A stretch of 64,000 bases of DNA from Roseomonas sp. E05 (GTDB lineage: Bacteria > Pseudomonadota > Alphaproteobacteria > Acetobacterales > Acetobacteraceae), in NCBI RefSeq assembly GCF_030063475.1, contig NZ_JASIRT010000012.1, forward strand, positions 1 to 64,000, in the 5' to 3' direction. Each line of letters starts with the position of its first letter. Position 1 is the first letter of the stretch. Both the position numbers and the translations under genes were made by a program. The notes under the pieces are model-generated. The model saw only the letters and a list, made by a program, of their open reading frames with translations, made no database searches and had not been told where the DNA came from. This document shows positions 7,981 to 15,640 of the stretch, in pieces.

Positions 7981-8105
7981 GAGCAGATCCCGTTCCGATG
8001 GCATCATCGGAACGGGTGAAGATGCTCGTCAAAACAAACGGCCAGGGCGTTTTCCATGGGCCAGAGCGAACGGAAAGCGCTCTGGTCGCCAGCGCACGTT
8101 TTTTT
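7981..8105. repeat. Composite intergenic palindrome with two hairpins and a T-run
   Basis: Two strong inverted repeats lie in tandem. The first has 12-bp perfect arms (CCCGTTCCGATG at 7989-8000 and its complement at 8005-8016, loop GCAT). The second has 8-bp arms (CCAGAGCG at 8061-8068 and CGCTCTGG at 8078-8085). A run of seven T follows at 8099-8105. This is unrelated to the GAATTC-type arm just before it. It may be a second dispersed repeat type or a strong terminator; only one copy is in the window. Confidence 0.55.
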
Positions 8106-8113
8106 CGTCCGCC

Positions 8114-8917
8114 TCAGCGGCGTGGCGGCTGGCCCTTGAAGTCCATCTCTTCGAGCCGCGTCTGCACGGTCCGGCCGCTCTCCCAGGAATTGGCCCCCGG
8201 AACCAGATCCGGCATGGGGATGTCGGCCCGCTGCTGGCGGCGACGTTCCGAGGAGACGCCGAGCCGGCCGTCGCGTGCCCCGATCATCGCCGGGTCGGCC
8301 TGGCCATCCCCGGTGAAGCCCATCATCAGTTGCGGGATGCCGTAGGGGAAGTCATCCCGGTCGATCTGCCAGGTGTGGAAGGTTTTGCCGTAGGTGCTGA
8401 CGAGGTCCTTGAAGTAGGCGTGCTCCGCCAGCTCGGGGATGCCGGGAGCCATCAGCGTGCCGGACTTCACCTCGTAGTGGTGGCTGTGCCAGAGGCGCTT
8501 CTCCTCCTCGGGCAGGCGGCTGAAGCGCTCCTCGCTGATGATGTACTCGATGCCGATCAGCCGCGCGTCCGGCCGGTTGGAGTCGAAAATCACGCATTGA
8601 TGCAGGTCGTGCTGGAGGTGGATGCAGAAATGCGTCGCCTCGACCTGCCGCCCCATGTCGTCGGCATAGAAGTGGAAGCCGTTGAGATAGGTGCTCATCG
8701 CCTCCAGCGGGTATTTCCGCTGCATCGCGCCCGCCGCCGCATCAAGCAGGCGGTGCTTGAGCGGGTGGCCCTGGCCGACCTGTGCGGCCGTGACGGCCTT
8801 GCGGCCGAGCATCACGCCCGCGGCCGCGGCGACCCCGGCGGCCACGCCGAGGCCGATGGAGCCGAGCAGCCCCGTGCCGGAGCAGTGCGGGCAGGAAGCG
8901 CCGTGCAGACGAGTCAT
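8114..8917 (-). CDS. DUF1264 / oil-body-associated protein (OBAP) homologue
   Basis: A 267-residue protein of the DUF1264 family, known best from plant oil-body-associated proteins and also found in fungi and some bacteria. The conserved run is very clear: ATHFCIHLQHDLHQCVIFD, ARLIGIEYIISEERF, LPEEEKRLWHSHHYEVKSG, YGKTFHTWQIDR and GIPQLMMGFTGDGQ. The N-terminus adds a CPHCSG knuckle (residues 8-13) and a Gly/Ala-rich hydrophobic helix (about 16-40), suggesting membrane attachment. ATG 8917 is chosen because it starts just before the CxxC motif. It diverges from the fhuF-like gene. The biochemical function of the family is not established. Confidence 0.85.
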   Translation of the reverse strand: MTRLHGASCPHCSGTGLLGSIGLGVAAGVAAAAGVMLGRKAVTAAQVGQGHPLKHRLLDAAAGAMQRKYPLEAMSTYLNGFHFYADDMGRQVEATHFCIHLQHDLHQCVIFDSNRPDARLIGIEYIISEERFSRLPEEEKRLWHSHHYEVKSGTLMAPGIPELAEHAYFKDLVSTYGKTFHTWQIDRDDFPYGIPQLMMGFTGDGQADPAMIGARDGRLGVSSERRRQQRADIPMPDLVPGANSWESGRTVQTRLEEMDFKGQPPRR

Positions 8918-8995
8918 GGTCCGTCCCCCTTCAGCTCCCGGGGTAACGTGCGGCGCGCGGGAAGTTTGCCGGAGACCCCGATGGGGCTGGACGCA

Positions 8996-9013
8996 AATGC
9001 GAATTAATGTCAA
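8996..9013. promoter_or_regulatory. Possible degenerate Fur-type half site
   Basis: AAATGCGAATTAATGTCAA lies about 45 bases upstream of the FhuF-like start. The first half (AATGCGAAT) equals one half of the classical Fur consensus, the second half is poor. Iron control of an FhuF-type reductase would make sense, but the match is weak and an in-frame ATG overlaps it, so this is only a suggestion. Confidence 0.2.
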
Positions 9014-9056
9014 CAAACGGCGTGGCCCTGCCGCTGCGATTGGAGTCCCGCCGCCG

Positions 9057-9827
9057 ATGATTCCGGACCTCGCCCCCGCCCTCTCCGGACCGCTGGCCTT
9101 CGCCCGCGAATGCCTCGTGCCGGCCGATGACGGGCGTCCGGCGATCCCCTGCGCGGCCCTCTGCGAGGCCGAGACCCTGGCCGCCATCGCCACGCCCTTC
9201 ACCGAGCGCCTCTCGCGGCAGGAACGGCAGGCCAGCTTCTCCATGTGGAGCCAGTACTATTTCGCTCGCCTGATCTATCCCGTGCTCGGCGCCAGCCTGC
9301 TGCTCGGGCGCGACCTTCCGGTGCGGGCGGAGGATATGGCGCTGATCCTGGGGCCGGACGGCGCGCCGGCGGCCTTCCGCATCGCCCATGCCGGGCGCCC
9401 CTGCGCGCAGCCGCAGAGTTGCAGCCGCTTTGCCGGCCTGCTGCGCGGCCATCTGGAGCCGATCGTGCAGGCGCTGAGCGAGGCCAGCGGCGCCTCGCCG
9501 CGGCTGTTCTGGTGCAATGCCGGAATCCGCTGCGACCATGTGCTGCGCCTGCTGGAAGGCCAGGCGGATACCGCCCCGGCGCAGCGCCTGCTCTTCGGCC
9601 TGCCGCACTGGGCGGAGGAGGAGGGGGCGGAGGAGGAGGGGGCGGAGGAGGCGGGAGCGGAGGCCGCCTGGGCCAACCCGCTGCCGCAGACCGTCCGGCA
9701 TGTCGAGGAGGAGGGCACCCCCGCTGTCCGCCGCCGCGTCTGCTGCCTGCGCTATCGGCTGGCGGGCTTCGAGGCCGGCTGCCCCTCCTGCCCTCTGCCT
9801 GCGGTGCGCAAGCGCCACCTGCACTGA
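9057..9827 (+). CDS. fhuF: FhuF-like siderophore-iron reductase
   Basis: A 256-residue protein whose C-terminus carries the FhuF [2Fe-2S] signature: VCCLRYRLAGFEAGCPSC, that is CC-x11-C-x2-C, one residue longer than in E. coli FhuF. The middle block SMWSQYYFARLIYPVLGASL matches the family. FhuF reduces ferric iron bound to hydroxamate siderophores in the cytoplasm. Residues about 185-200 are an acidic repeat (AEEEG, AEEEG, AEEAG) encoded by 15-bp tandem repeats near 9612-9660, an insertion not usual in the family. The start at 9057 is preferred; an in-frame ATG at 8997 would add 20 residues. It diverges from the DUF1264 gene, and no siderophore receptor is in the window. Confidence 0.8.
   Translation: MIPDLAPALSGPLAFARECLVPADDGRPAIPCAALCEAETLAAIATPFTERLSRQERQASFSMWSQYYFARLIYPVLGASLLLGRDLPVRAEDMALILGPDGAPAAFRIAHAGRPCAQPQSCSRFAGLLRGHLEPIVQALSEASGASPRLFWCNAGIRCDHVLRLLEGQADTAPAQRLLFGLPHWAEEEGAEEEGAEEAGAEAAWANPLPQTVRHVEEEGTPAVRRRVCCLRYRLAGFEAGCPSCPLPAVRKRHLH
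9609..9665 (+). repeat. 15-bp tandem repeats inside the FhuF-like gene
   Basis: Three units close to GCGGAGGAGGAGGGG encode an acidic AEEEG-type repeat. The array keeps the reading frame, so copy-number change would lengthen or shorten the acidic linker without killing the protein. Confidence 0.7.
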
Positions 9828-9916
9828 GGGCGGCGGGAATGCCCGGCCCGGAAGGCGCACGGGCTGGCGCTTTGGCCTAAGCTGCCGCGCCGTCCATCAC
9901 CGGAGACGAGTCGCCG

Positions 9917-11737
9917 ATGCGCCGAGATGAGTACATGGTCCCCTGCCGCGACGGCGTGCGGCTGGCCACTGACGTCTATCTGCCGGAAGGCGCCGGGCCC
10001 TTCCCTGTCATCCTGGAGCGCACTCCCTACGGCAAGCGCGAGACCTCCCGCGCCGAGCTGACCGCCGCCGCGCCGAAGCCCGCGACGCGCGAGGCCGTCG
10101 CCGCCTTCTTCACCCAGGCCGGCTATGCCGTCGTCTACCAGGACTGCCGGGGGCGCTGGGGCAGCGAGGGCAGCTTCGAGAAGTACCTGGCCGATGGCGA
10201 GGACGGCTACGACTGCTGCGCCTGGATCGTGGCGCAGCCCTGGTGCAACGGGCGCATCGGCACCATGGGCCTGTCCTATGCGGCGCATACCCAGGCCTCG
10301 CTGGGATGCCTCGACCCGCCGGGGCTGGCGGCGCAGGTGCTCGACTCCGGCGGCTTCTCCGATGCCTGGAATGGCGGCATCCGGCGTGGCGGCGCCTTCG
10401 AGCTGAAGCAGGCGAGCTGGGCCTTCAACCAGGGCCGGCTGGCCCCCGAGACCCAGGCCGACCCGGTGCGCGCGGCCGCCTTCGAGGCGGAGGACCTGCG
10501 CGCCTGGTTCACCCGCTTTCCCTGGAAGCCCGGCCACTCCCCGGTGCGCCACGCGCCGGACTATGAGGCCTATCTCTTCGAGCAGTGGCGGCAGGGCGCC
10601 TTCGGCGACTACTGGAAGAGGCTCGGCCTCTACGCCAAGGGCTGGCACGGCCGCTATGCCGAGGTGCCGAGCGTCCACATGTCCTCCTGGTACGACCCCT
10701 ATCCGCGCACGGCGGTGGAGAATTACTGCGGGCTGCGCGATGCCGGGCGCGGCCGGCCCTCGCTGATCCTCGGCCCCTGGACGCATGGCAACCGCTCGCA
10801 GACCGCCTTCGGCGAGGTGGAGTTCGGCCCCGCGGCCACCATCGACTCCTGGGCCGGCGACTGGCGTCAGTTCCGCCGCCGCTACTTCGACCGCTGGCTG
10901 AAGGGCGAGCGCAACGGCGTGGAGGACGACCCGCCGGTGCGCGTCTTCGTCATGGGCGGCGGCTCCGGGCGAAAGAATGCCGAAGGCCGGCTGGAGCATG
11001 GCGGCCACTGGCGCAGCGCTGCCGACTGGCCGTTGCCGGGCACCCGCTTCACGCCCTTCCACCTGCACCGCGACGGCGGCCTGCGCGAAGCGAAGCCCGT
11101 CGCCGGCGCCGCGCCGCTCTCCTGGACCTCCGACCCGGCCAACCCCGTGCCGACGGTGGGCGGCGCCATCACCTCGATGGAGCCGGTGATTTCCGGCGGT
11201 CCCTACGACCAGCGCGAGCGGCCCGACATGTTCGGTCACCGCGCGCCCTATCTGCCGCTTGCCTCCCGTGCGGACGTGCTGGTCTTCCAGACCGAGCCGC
11301 TGGCCGAGGACATCACGGTGATCGGCCCGGTGGCCGCGCATCTCTGGGTGGCGACCGACGGGCCGGATGCCGACATCGCCGCCAAGCTGGTGGACGTGCA
11401 TCCCGCCTCGGCGGACTACCCGCAGGGCTTCGCCATGAATCTCTGCGAGGGCATCCTTCGCCTGCTCTACCGCGAGAACCCCGCCAACCCGAAGCCGATG
11501 GTGCCAGGGCAGGTGGAGCGCGTGACCGTCGAGCTGTTCCCGACCGCCAACCTGTTCAAGGCTGGGCACCGCATCCGGCTCGACATCGCCGCCAGCGAGT
11601 TCCCGCACTACGACATCAACCCGCAGACCGGCGAGCCGGAAGGCGACTGGCTGCGGATGCGGGTGGCGGTGAACACCCTCTGCCTCGATGCCGAGCGGCC
11701 CTCGCATGTCGTGCTGCCGCTGGCGCCGGCGGCGTAG
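9917..11737 (+). CDS. CocE/NonD-type alpha/beta hydrolase (X-Pro dipeptidyl-peptidase S15 fold)
   Basis: A 606-residue serine hydrolase. It opens with the family's DGVRLATDVYLPEGAGPFPV and ERTPYGKRE, carries the nucleophile in GTMGLSYAAH (Ser near residue 119) and the catalytic His region in ILGPWTHGN. The C-terminal half, from about 380, is the jelly-roll domain (PYLPLASRADVLVFQTEPL, DADIAAKLVDV). Relatives cleave esters such as cocaine, acylated beta-lactams or Xaa-Pro peptides; the substrate here is unknown. No signal peptide is evident, so it is probably cytoplasmic. It stands alone, with a two-armed palindrome after its stop. Confidence 0.88.
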   Translation: MRRDEYMVPCRDGVRLATDVYLPEGAGPFPVILERTPYGKRETSRAELTAAAPKPATREAVAAFFTQAGYAVVYQDCRGRWGSEGSFEKYLADGEDGYDCCAWIVAQPWCNGRIGTMGLSYAAHTQASLGCLDPPGLAAQVLDSGGFSDAWNGGIRRGGAFELKQASWAFNQGRLAPETQADPVRAAAFEAEDLRAWFTRFPWKPGHSPVRHAPDYEAYLFEQWRQGAFGDYWKRLGLYAKGWHGRYAEVPSVHMSSWYDPYPRTAVENYCGLRDAGRGRPSLILGPWTHGNRSQTAFGEVEFGPAATIDSWAGDWRQFRRRYFDRWLKGERNGVEDDPPVRVFVMGGGSGRKNAEGRLEHGGHWRSAADWPLPGTRFTPFHLHRDGGLREAKPVAGAAPLSWTSDPANPVPTVGGAITSMEPVISGGPYDQRERPDMFGHRAPYLPLASRADVLVFQTEPLAEDITVIGPVAAHLWVATDGPDADIAAKLVDVHPASADYPQGFAMNLCEGILRLLYRENPANPKPMVPGQVERVTVELFPTANLFKAGHRIRLDIAASEFPHYDINPQTGEPEGDWLRMRVAVNTLCLDAERPSHVVLPLAPAA

Positions 11738-11778
11738 GAAGGCCAGGGAGCGCAAGGCTGCCCTTGGACGAAGAAAGG

Positions 11779-11963
11779 TTGGGGGAGATGAACTCCCCCA
11801 AACCCCCTCCTTTTTCTGTCAGTTTCCAGTCGCGCCCGTGTCGGGGGCGGTTCTCGGCCGCAGTCGCCGGGGCTGTTTCAGCCCCGGCGCGGGCGCGCTG
11901 TGTCAGCGCGGCCAAACTGACGGGAAAGAAGAGGGGGGGCGGGGGAGAATTCATTCTCCCCCG
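11779..11963. repeat. Two-armed paired palindrome with a central hairpin
   Basis: The left arm is a hairpin (TTGGGGGAG and CTCCCCCAA, 11779-11801) followed by ACCCCCTCCTTTTTCTGTCAG. The right arm is the inverted form, with AAACTGACGGGAAAGAAG, a G-run and a hairpin (CGGGGGAGAAT and ATTCTCCCCCG, 11940-11963). Between them lies a third, perfect 11-bp hairpin (CGCCGGGGCTG at 11865-11875, loop TTT). It separates the convergent hydrolase and flavin reductase genes. Confidence 0.75.
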
Positions 11964-11993
11964 GTTCGACCTTTGGGCCGGTTCGGGAAAGGT

Positions 11994-12503
11994 TCAGGCC
12001 TTGGGCAGCGGCCGCAGCGTGGCGAGCTGGTGGTAGGCGCGGCGGAAATAGACCAGCCCGTCCGGCTCGCCCTCCGTCACCCGCAGCCCGACCACCTCAC
12101 CCAGGAAGATGGTGTGCGTGCCGGCCTCCACCACCTGGGTCACGCGGCAGTCGCAGCAGACCGGCGCCTCCTCCAGCGCCGGCGCGCCGGTGACGAGCCG
12201 CCCCCAGTGCCCCATGGCGAAGCGTGCCTCCATCTCCTCCCGGTTGTTGGCGAAGAGGCCGGAAAGCTCCTGGTGCGCGGCGGCCAGGATGTTCACGCAG
12301 AACACGCCATTGGCCTTCACCAACCCGTTCAGCCGGGCGGACTGGTTGATGCAGGTCAGCAGCGTCGGCGGGCTGTCGGTCACGCTGCACACTGCGCTTG
12401 CCGTCATGCCTGCGCGGCCGCCAGGGCCGTCGGTGGTGATCAGGTTCACCGCCGCCGCCAGGTGGGACATCGCCGCCCGGAATGACTGCTGGGTCACGCT
12501 CAT
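11994..12503 (-). CDS. Flavin reductase family protein (HpaC/RutF-like)
   Basis: A 169-residue FMN-binding split-barrel protein of the flavin:NAD(P)H reductase family, which supplies reduced flavin to two-component monooxygenases. Conserved segments include FRAAMSHLAAAVNLITTDG, GMTASAVCSVTDSPPTLL, NGVFCVNIL and a C-terminal HTIFLGEVVGL. I take the ATG at 12503, since GGAAGG lies seven bases before it; an ATG five codons upstream is possible. The window has several enzymes that would need such a partner (RutA-like, SsuD-like, SfnB-like), but none is adjacent. It is downstream of the MYG1 gene with an 87-base gap. Confidence 0.85.
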   Translation of the reverse strand: MSVTQQSFRAAMSHLAAAVNLITTDGPGGRAGMTASAVCSVTDSPPTLLTCINQSARLNGLVKANGVFCVNILAAAHQELSGLFANNREEMEARFAMGHWGRLVTGAPALEEAPVCCDCRVTQVVEAGTHTIFLGEVVGLRVTEGEPDGLVYFRRAYHQLATLRPLPKA

Positions 12504-12590
12504 GCTGCTGCCTTCCATTGCCTGCCGCCCCGCAGGCGGCGCGTCGTCATTATGCTGGAGCGGGCTGCCCGGTCTGCCAAGCCGCGGCGC

Positions 12591-13565
12591 TCAGCCATGC
12601 CCGGTCGCCATGGCGGCGCTCGCCATGGCCAGCGCGGCATCCCGCGTGCGGGCGCTGCCGATGAAGCGGCGCGCATGCACGAAGACCGCGCCGGGAATGC
12701 CGCAGACCGCCTCCAGCGCCGCGCCCTGCAGCCCGGCCCAGGGCTCGGGCAGCGGCAGGCGCTGGGCGAAGCTGCCGCGTTCCGGCGGCATGGCTTCCAC
12801 CATCCAGTTGCCGTTGGGCACCGGATAGATCGCGTAGAGCACCGGCCAGCCATGCCGGAAGACCGGCTCCTGCCAGGGCAGCTTGGCATCCAGCACCAGC
12901 AGGCGCGGGTCCTCCGCCGTGGCCTGCGCCGCGACCACCACCGCCTCGGCCGCCAGTCTGGCGCGGATGGCGGCTACGCGCCGCCGCAGCACCCCTTCCG
13001 TCAGCGCCGAGGCGGCCAGGAAGGCGGCGTCCTCGGTGGCGGCATCGCCGAGCGCGGGGGAGTCCCAGGCCGGGTTGAAGTCGGCCACCAGCCCGGCCAG
13101 GCCGAGCGCACCCTCGCGCGGGCCGATGCCGTTGTCGATGGCGTCCACCTTGCGGATCACCGTGGCGTCGATCTCGGCCGCCACGGCGGCGGCCATGCCC
13201 CCGGCGCCGAGCGGCGCCAGCAGGGCGCGCGTGGCGGCCTCGCCATGCTGCTGCCAGACCAGCCCCGCGGCGCTGAAGGGCAGCCCGTCCGGCCGCTGCG
13301 GCGCGCCGCGCTGGTGATGGTCGAAGCGTCCGGTGGCGGGATCGTGGATGCCGCCGACGTCAAAGGCGATCGTCGCCGCGGCGATCACCGCCGGGTCCCG
13401 CGTGCGGACGAGGCGATGGTCCTCCCCCGCGCGGCCCAGGCCGAGCGCCAGGCGCAGCACCGCATAGGCCAGCGCGTCGTCGCAGTGGAAGCTGCCGCTG
13501 TGCGTCACCAGCAGGGGCGCGGGGGCAGGGATCATCGTCTCGCTTTCATGCAGGGCGTCAGGCAT
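12591..13565 (-). CDS. MYG1 family protein (DHH-type phosphoesterase)
   Basis: A 324-residue member of the MYG1/UPF0160 family, distant relatives of DHH phosphoesterases. Metal-binding motifs are visible at the start (THSGSFHCDDALAYAVL, near residue 20) and as DVGGIHDPATGRFDHHQRG (near 70); later GLVWQQHG and EIDATVIRKVDAIDNGI are family blocks. Eukaryotic MYG1 is a 3'-5' RNA exonuclease; bacterial members are not well studied. The start at 13565 overlaps the end of the upstream flavin reductase gene by eight bases; an ATG at 13535 is a shorter alternative that keeps all motifs. Coupling to flavin reductases is unexplained. Confidence 0.85.
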   Translation of the reverse strand: MPDALHESETMIPAPAPLLVTHSGSFHCDDALAYAVLRLALGLGRAGEDHRLVRTRDPAVIAAATIAFDVGGIHDPATGRFDHHQRGAPQRPDGLPFSAAGLVWQQHGEAATRALLAPLGAGGMAAAVAAEIDATVIRKVDAIDNGIGPREGALGLAGLVADFNPAWDSPALGDAATEDAAFLAASALTEGVLRRRVAAIRARLAAEAVVVAAQATAEDPRLLVLDAKLPWQEPVFRHGWPVLYAIYPVPNGNWMVEAMPPERGSFAQRLPLPEPWAGLQGAALEAVCGIPGAVFVHARRFIGSARTRDAALAMASAAMATGHG

Positions 13566-14208
13566 CGGAGGCGTCGGCGCGGGCCGCGAATTCGGCCACG
13601 CTCATGGTCGGCAGGTCGAAACGGTCCCGCGTGCGGGCATAGCCGTGCCCGCCCATGCGGCCCACCGCGTCCAGCACCGCAGGGTCCACATGCAGGCGCC
13701 CGTCCACCGCATCGGCGCGGAGATGCGCGTGCACCACCTCACCCAGCACGATCTCGCGCGAGCTGCCGATCTCCAGGAAGGAATGCAGCCGGCATTCCAG
13801 CGCGGCCGGCGCGGCGGCGATGCGCGGGCTGGCCACCGCCATGCCGGGCAGCAGGGCGAGCCCGGCCTGCTCCAGCTCGTCCACCTCGGGCGGGAAGGGC
13901 ACGGCGCAGACATTCATCGCCTCCACCAGCGCCTCCGAGACGATGTTGACGGTGAAGCAGCCGCTGGCGCGGATGTTGTGCCCCGTGTCCTTCGGCGCGC
14001 CATCGGGGCGGAACTCGATGCCGAGCGCGACGATGGCCGGATCGGCCGAGAGGCAGTTGAAGAAGCTGTAGGGCGCGGCGTTCGGTCGCCCCTCTGGCCC
14101 CACCGTGGTGACCCAGGCGATCGGGCGCGGCACCACCGTGCCGATCAGCAGCTTGTAGCGGTCCCGCGGCGAGAGGCGGGTGAAGTCGAAGCCGACGCTG
14201 TCCGTCAT
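13558..14208 (-). CDS. Flavin reductase-like FMN-binding protein
   Basis: A 216-residue protein of the DIM6/NTAB split-barrel family. LIGTVVPRPIAWVTTVGPEG and NAAPYSFFNCLSADPAIVALG are the FMN-contact blocks, followed by DTGHNIRASGCFTVNIV and CRLHSFLEIG. This subgroup, unlike the shorter HpaC type at 11994, is usually about 200 residues and is often annotated as a flavin reductase of unknown partner. Its stop overlaps the start of the MYG1 gene. A two-armed palindromic element lies upstream, between it and the DadA-like gene, so it may have its own promoter. Confidence 0.85.
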   Translation of the reverse strand: MTDSVGFDFTRLSPRDRYKLLIGTVVPRPIAWVTTVGPEGRPNAAPYSFFNCLSADPAIVALGIEFRPDGAPKDTGHNIRASGCFTVNIVSEALVEAMNVCAVPFPPEVDELEQAGLALLPGMAVASPRIAAAPAALECRLHSFLEIGSSREIVLGEVVHAHLRADAVDGRLHVDPAVLDAVGRMGGHGYARTRDRFDLPTMSVAEFAARADASDA

Positions 14209-14250
14209 GTCCTGCCTTTGCCTTCCCGCCGGCGGGTCTGTCCAGAAGGC

Positions 14251-14367
14251 CGGGGGAAGGAATTCCCCCGGATCCCCATCTTCTTTCTGTCAGTTCTGGC
14301 GCGCGCGGGCCGCCCGTGCGGGAACCCGAAGAAAAAAGCAGGGGGCCTGGGGGATTCATTCCCCCAG
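14251..14367. repeat. Two-armed paired palindrome
   Basis: The left hairpin (CGGGGGAA, loop GGAA, TTCCCCCG; 14251-14270) is followed by GATCCCCATCTTCTTTCTGTCAG. The right arm reads CGAAGAAAAAAGCAGGGGG and then the hairpin CTGGGGGA, TTCATT, CCCCCAG (14347-14367). Here the neighbours are tandem, not convergent: the element ends the DadA-like gene and precedes the flavin reductase gene. Confidence 0.75.
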
Positions 14368-14371
14368 ATTT

Positions 14372-15481
14372 TCAGCGTCGCAGCGGGTCATAGGGCGCCA
14401 GGGAAATCTCGGCCTCGCCTCGCAACAGGTGTTGCGCCAGCAGGCGCCCGGCATAGGGGCCGATGGTCAGGCCGCTGGCGCCCAGGCCGTTGCCGATCAC
14501 CAGCCCCTCCAGACCCGGCACCGGGCCGAGCAGCGGCTTCAGGTCCGGCGACATCGGCCGCATGCCGATGCGCATCTCGTGCAGCGTCGCGGAGGCGAGG
14601 CCGGGGGCGACGCCGAGCGCCTGTTGCAGCACCTGCATCACGCCCCCGGCGGTCAGGCGGTGGTCGAAGCCCGAGCCGGTCTCGCGCGTCGCGCCCACCA
14701 CCACGCGCGAATCGTCGAAGGCCAGGAGATAGTGGCTGCTCATCGGCAGCAGCACCGGCCAGTCGCGCGTCTGCATGCCCGGCAGCACCAGATGCAGGAT
14801 CTGCCCGCGCTGCGGTACCACCGCGAGGTCGAGGCCAAGCGGCGCCAGCAGCGGCGGCGCCCAGGCGCCGGCGGCGAGCAGCACCGCATCGGCGTAAAGC
14901 TCGCGCCGCCCGGCGCGCACCCCCTGCACCCGCGAGACGGTGCCGATGAGGCCCGTCACGCCGTCCCGCTGCACCTCCGCCCCCCGCCGGATGGCGGCCC
15001 GCAGCAGGGCGGCGGCCAGCAGGCGGCCATCCACCCGCGCGGCGCCGCTCAGGTGCAGCGCCGGCTCGTCCGGGCGCAGCGGCGGGAAATGCCGGCGTGC
15101 TTCCTCGGGCGAGAGGCGGTGCAGCGTGCCGGCCTCGGGCGCGGTTTCCATGCGGGCGCGGATGCGCGCCTCGGCCTCCGCCAGCCCGCCATCCTCACCG
15201 GCGATGATCAGCGCCCCGACGCGGCGATAGCCCAGCTCCGTCTCGCCCTCCTCGGCGAGCTGGGCCGCCAGGGCGGGGTAGTCGCGCGCGCCGCCGCTGG
15301 AAAGGCGGTACCAGTCGGCATCGCTCACCGCCGAGCGCCAGGGGCAGACGATACCGGCCCCGGCGGCGGTGGCGCGGCCCTCCACCATCGGGTCGAGGAT
15401 GGTCACCTCGGCGCCGCCCGCCATGAGATGATAGGCGGCGCTGGCGCCCAGCACGCCTGCGCCGACAACGATCACCCGCAT
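14372..15481 (-). CDS. FAD-dependent amine/D-amino-acid oxidoreductase (DadA/ThiO-like)
   Basis: A 369-residue flavoprotein of the DAO family. The N-terminus is the Rossmann FAD motif (MRVIVVGAGVLGASAAYHL), with VTILD ending the second strand. AADAVLLAAGAW-type text (YADAVLLAAGAWAPPLL) and the C-terminal GPVPGLEGLVIGNGLGASG are the usual second FAD-contact blocks. Such enzymes oxidise glycine, sarcosine, D-amino acids or related amines to imines in the cytoplasm or on the inner membrane. ATG 15481 begins directly at the Rossmann strand. The gene is divergent from the SDR at 15641. The substrate is unknown. Confidence 0.86.
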   Translation of the reverse strand: MRVIVVGAGVLGASAAYHLMAGGAEVTILDPMVEGRATAAGAGIVCPWRSAVSDADWYRLSSGGARDYPALAAQLAEEGETELGYRRVGALIIAGEDGGLAEAEARIRARMETAPEAGTLHRLSPEEARRHFPPLRPDEPALHLSGAARVDGRLLAAALLRAAIRRGAEVQRDGVTGLIGTVSRVQGVRAGRRELYADAVLLAAGAWAPPLLAPLGLDLAVVPQRGQILHLVLPGMQTRDWPVLLPMSSHYLLAFDDSRVVVGATRETGSGFDHRLTAGGVMQVLQQALGVAPGLASATLHEMRIGMRPMSPDLKPLLGPVPGLEGLVIGNGLGASGLTIGPYAGRLLAQHLLRGEAEISLAPYDPLRR

Positions 15482-15640
15482 TCCATCCGCTCCTGTCACC
15501 CTGTCCGGTCTGGCGCGATCCTGCGCCGCGCCGCGCCCGCTGCAAACCCGTTCCGCCATCGTCCACTGTCTAGCAAGGGGCGGGCCAGCAACTCGCGCCG
15601 CGCCCTTCGGTTCACCCAGCAACCTTGCACCGGAGCGAGC

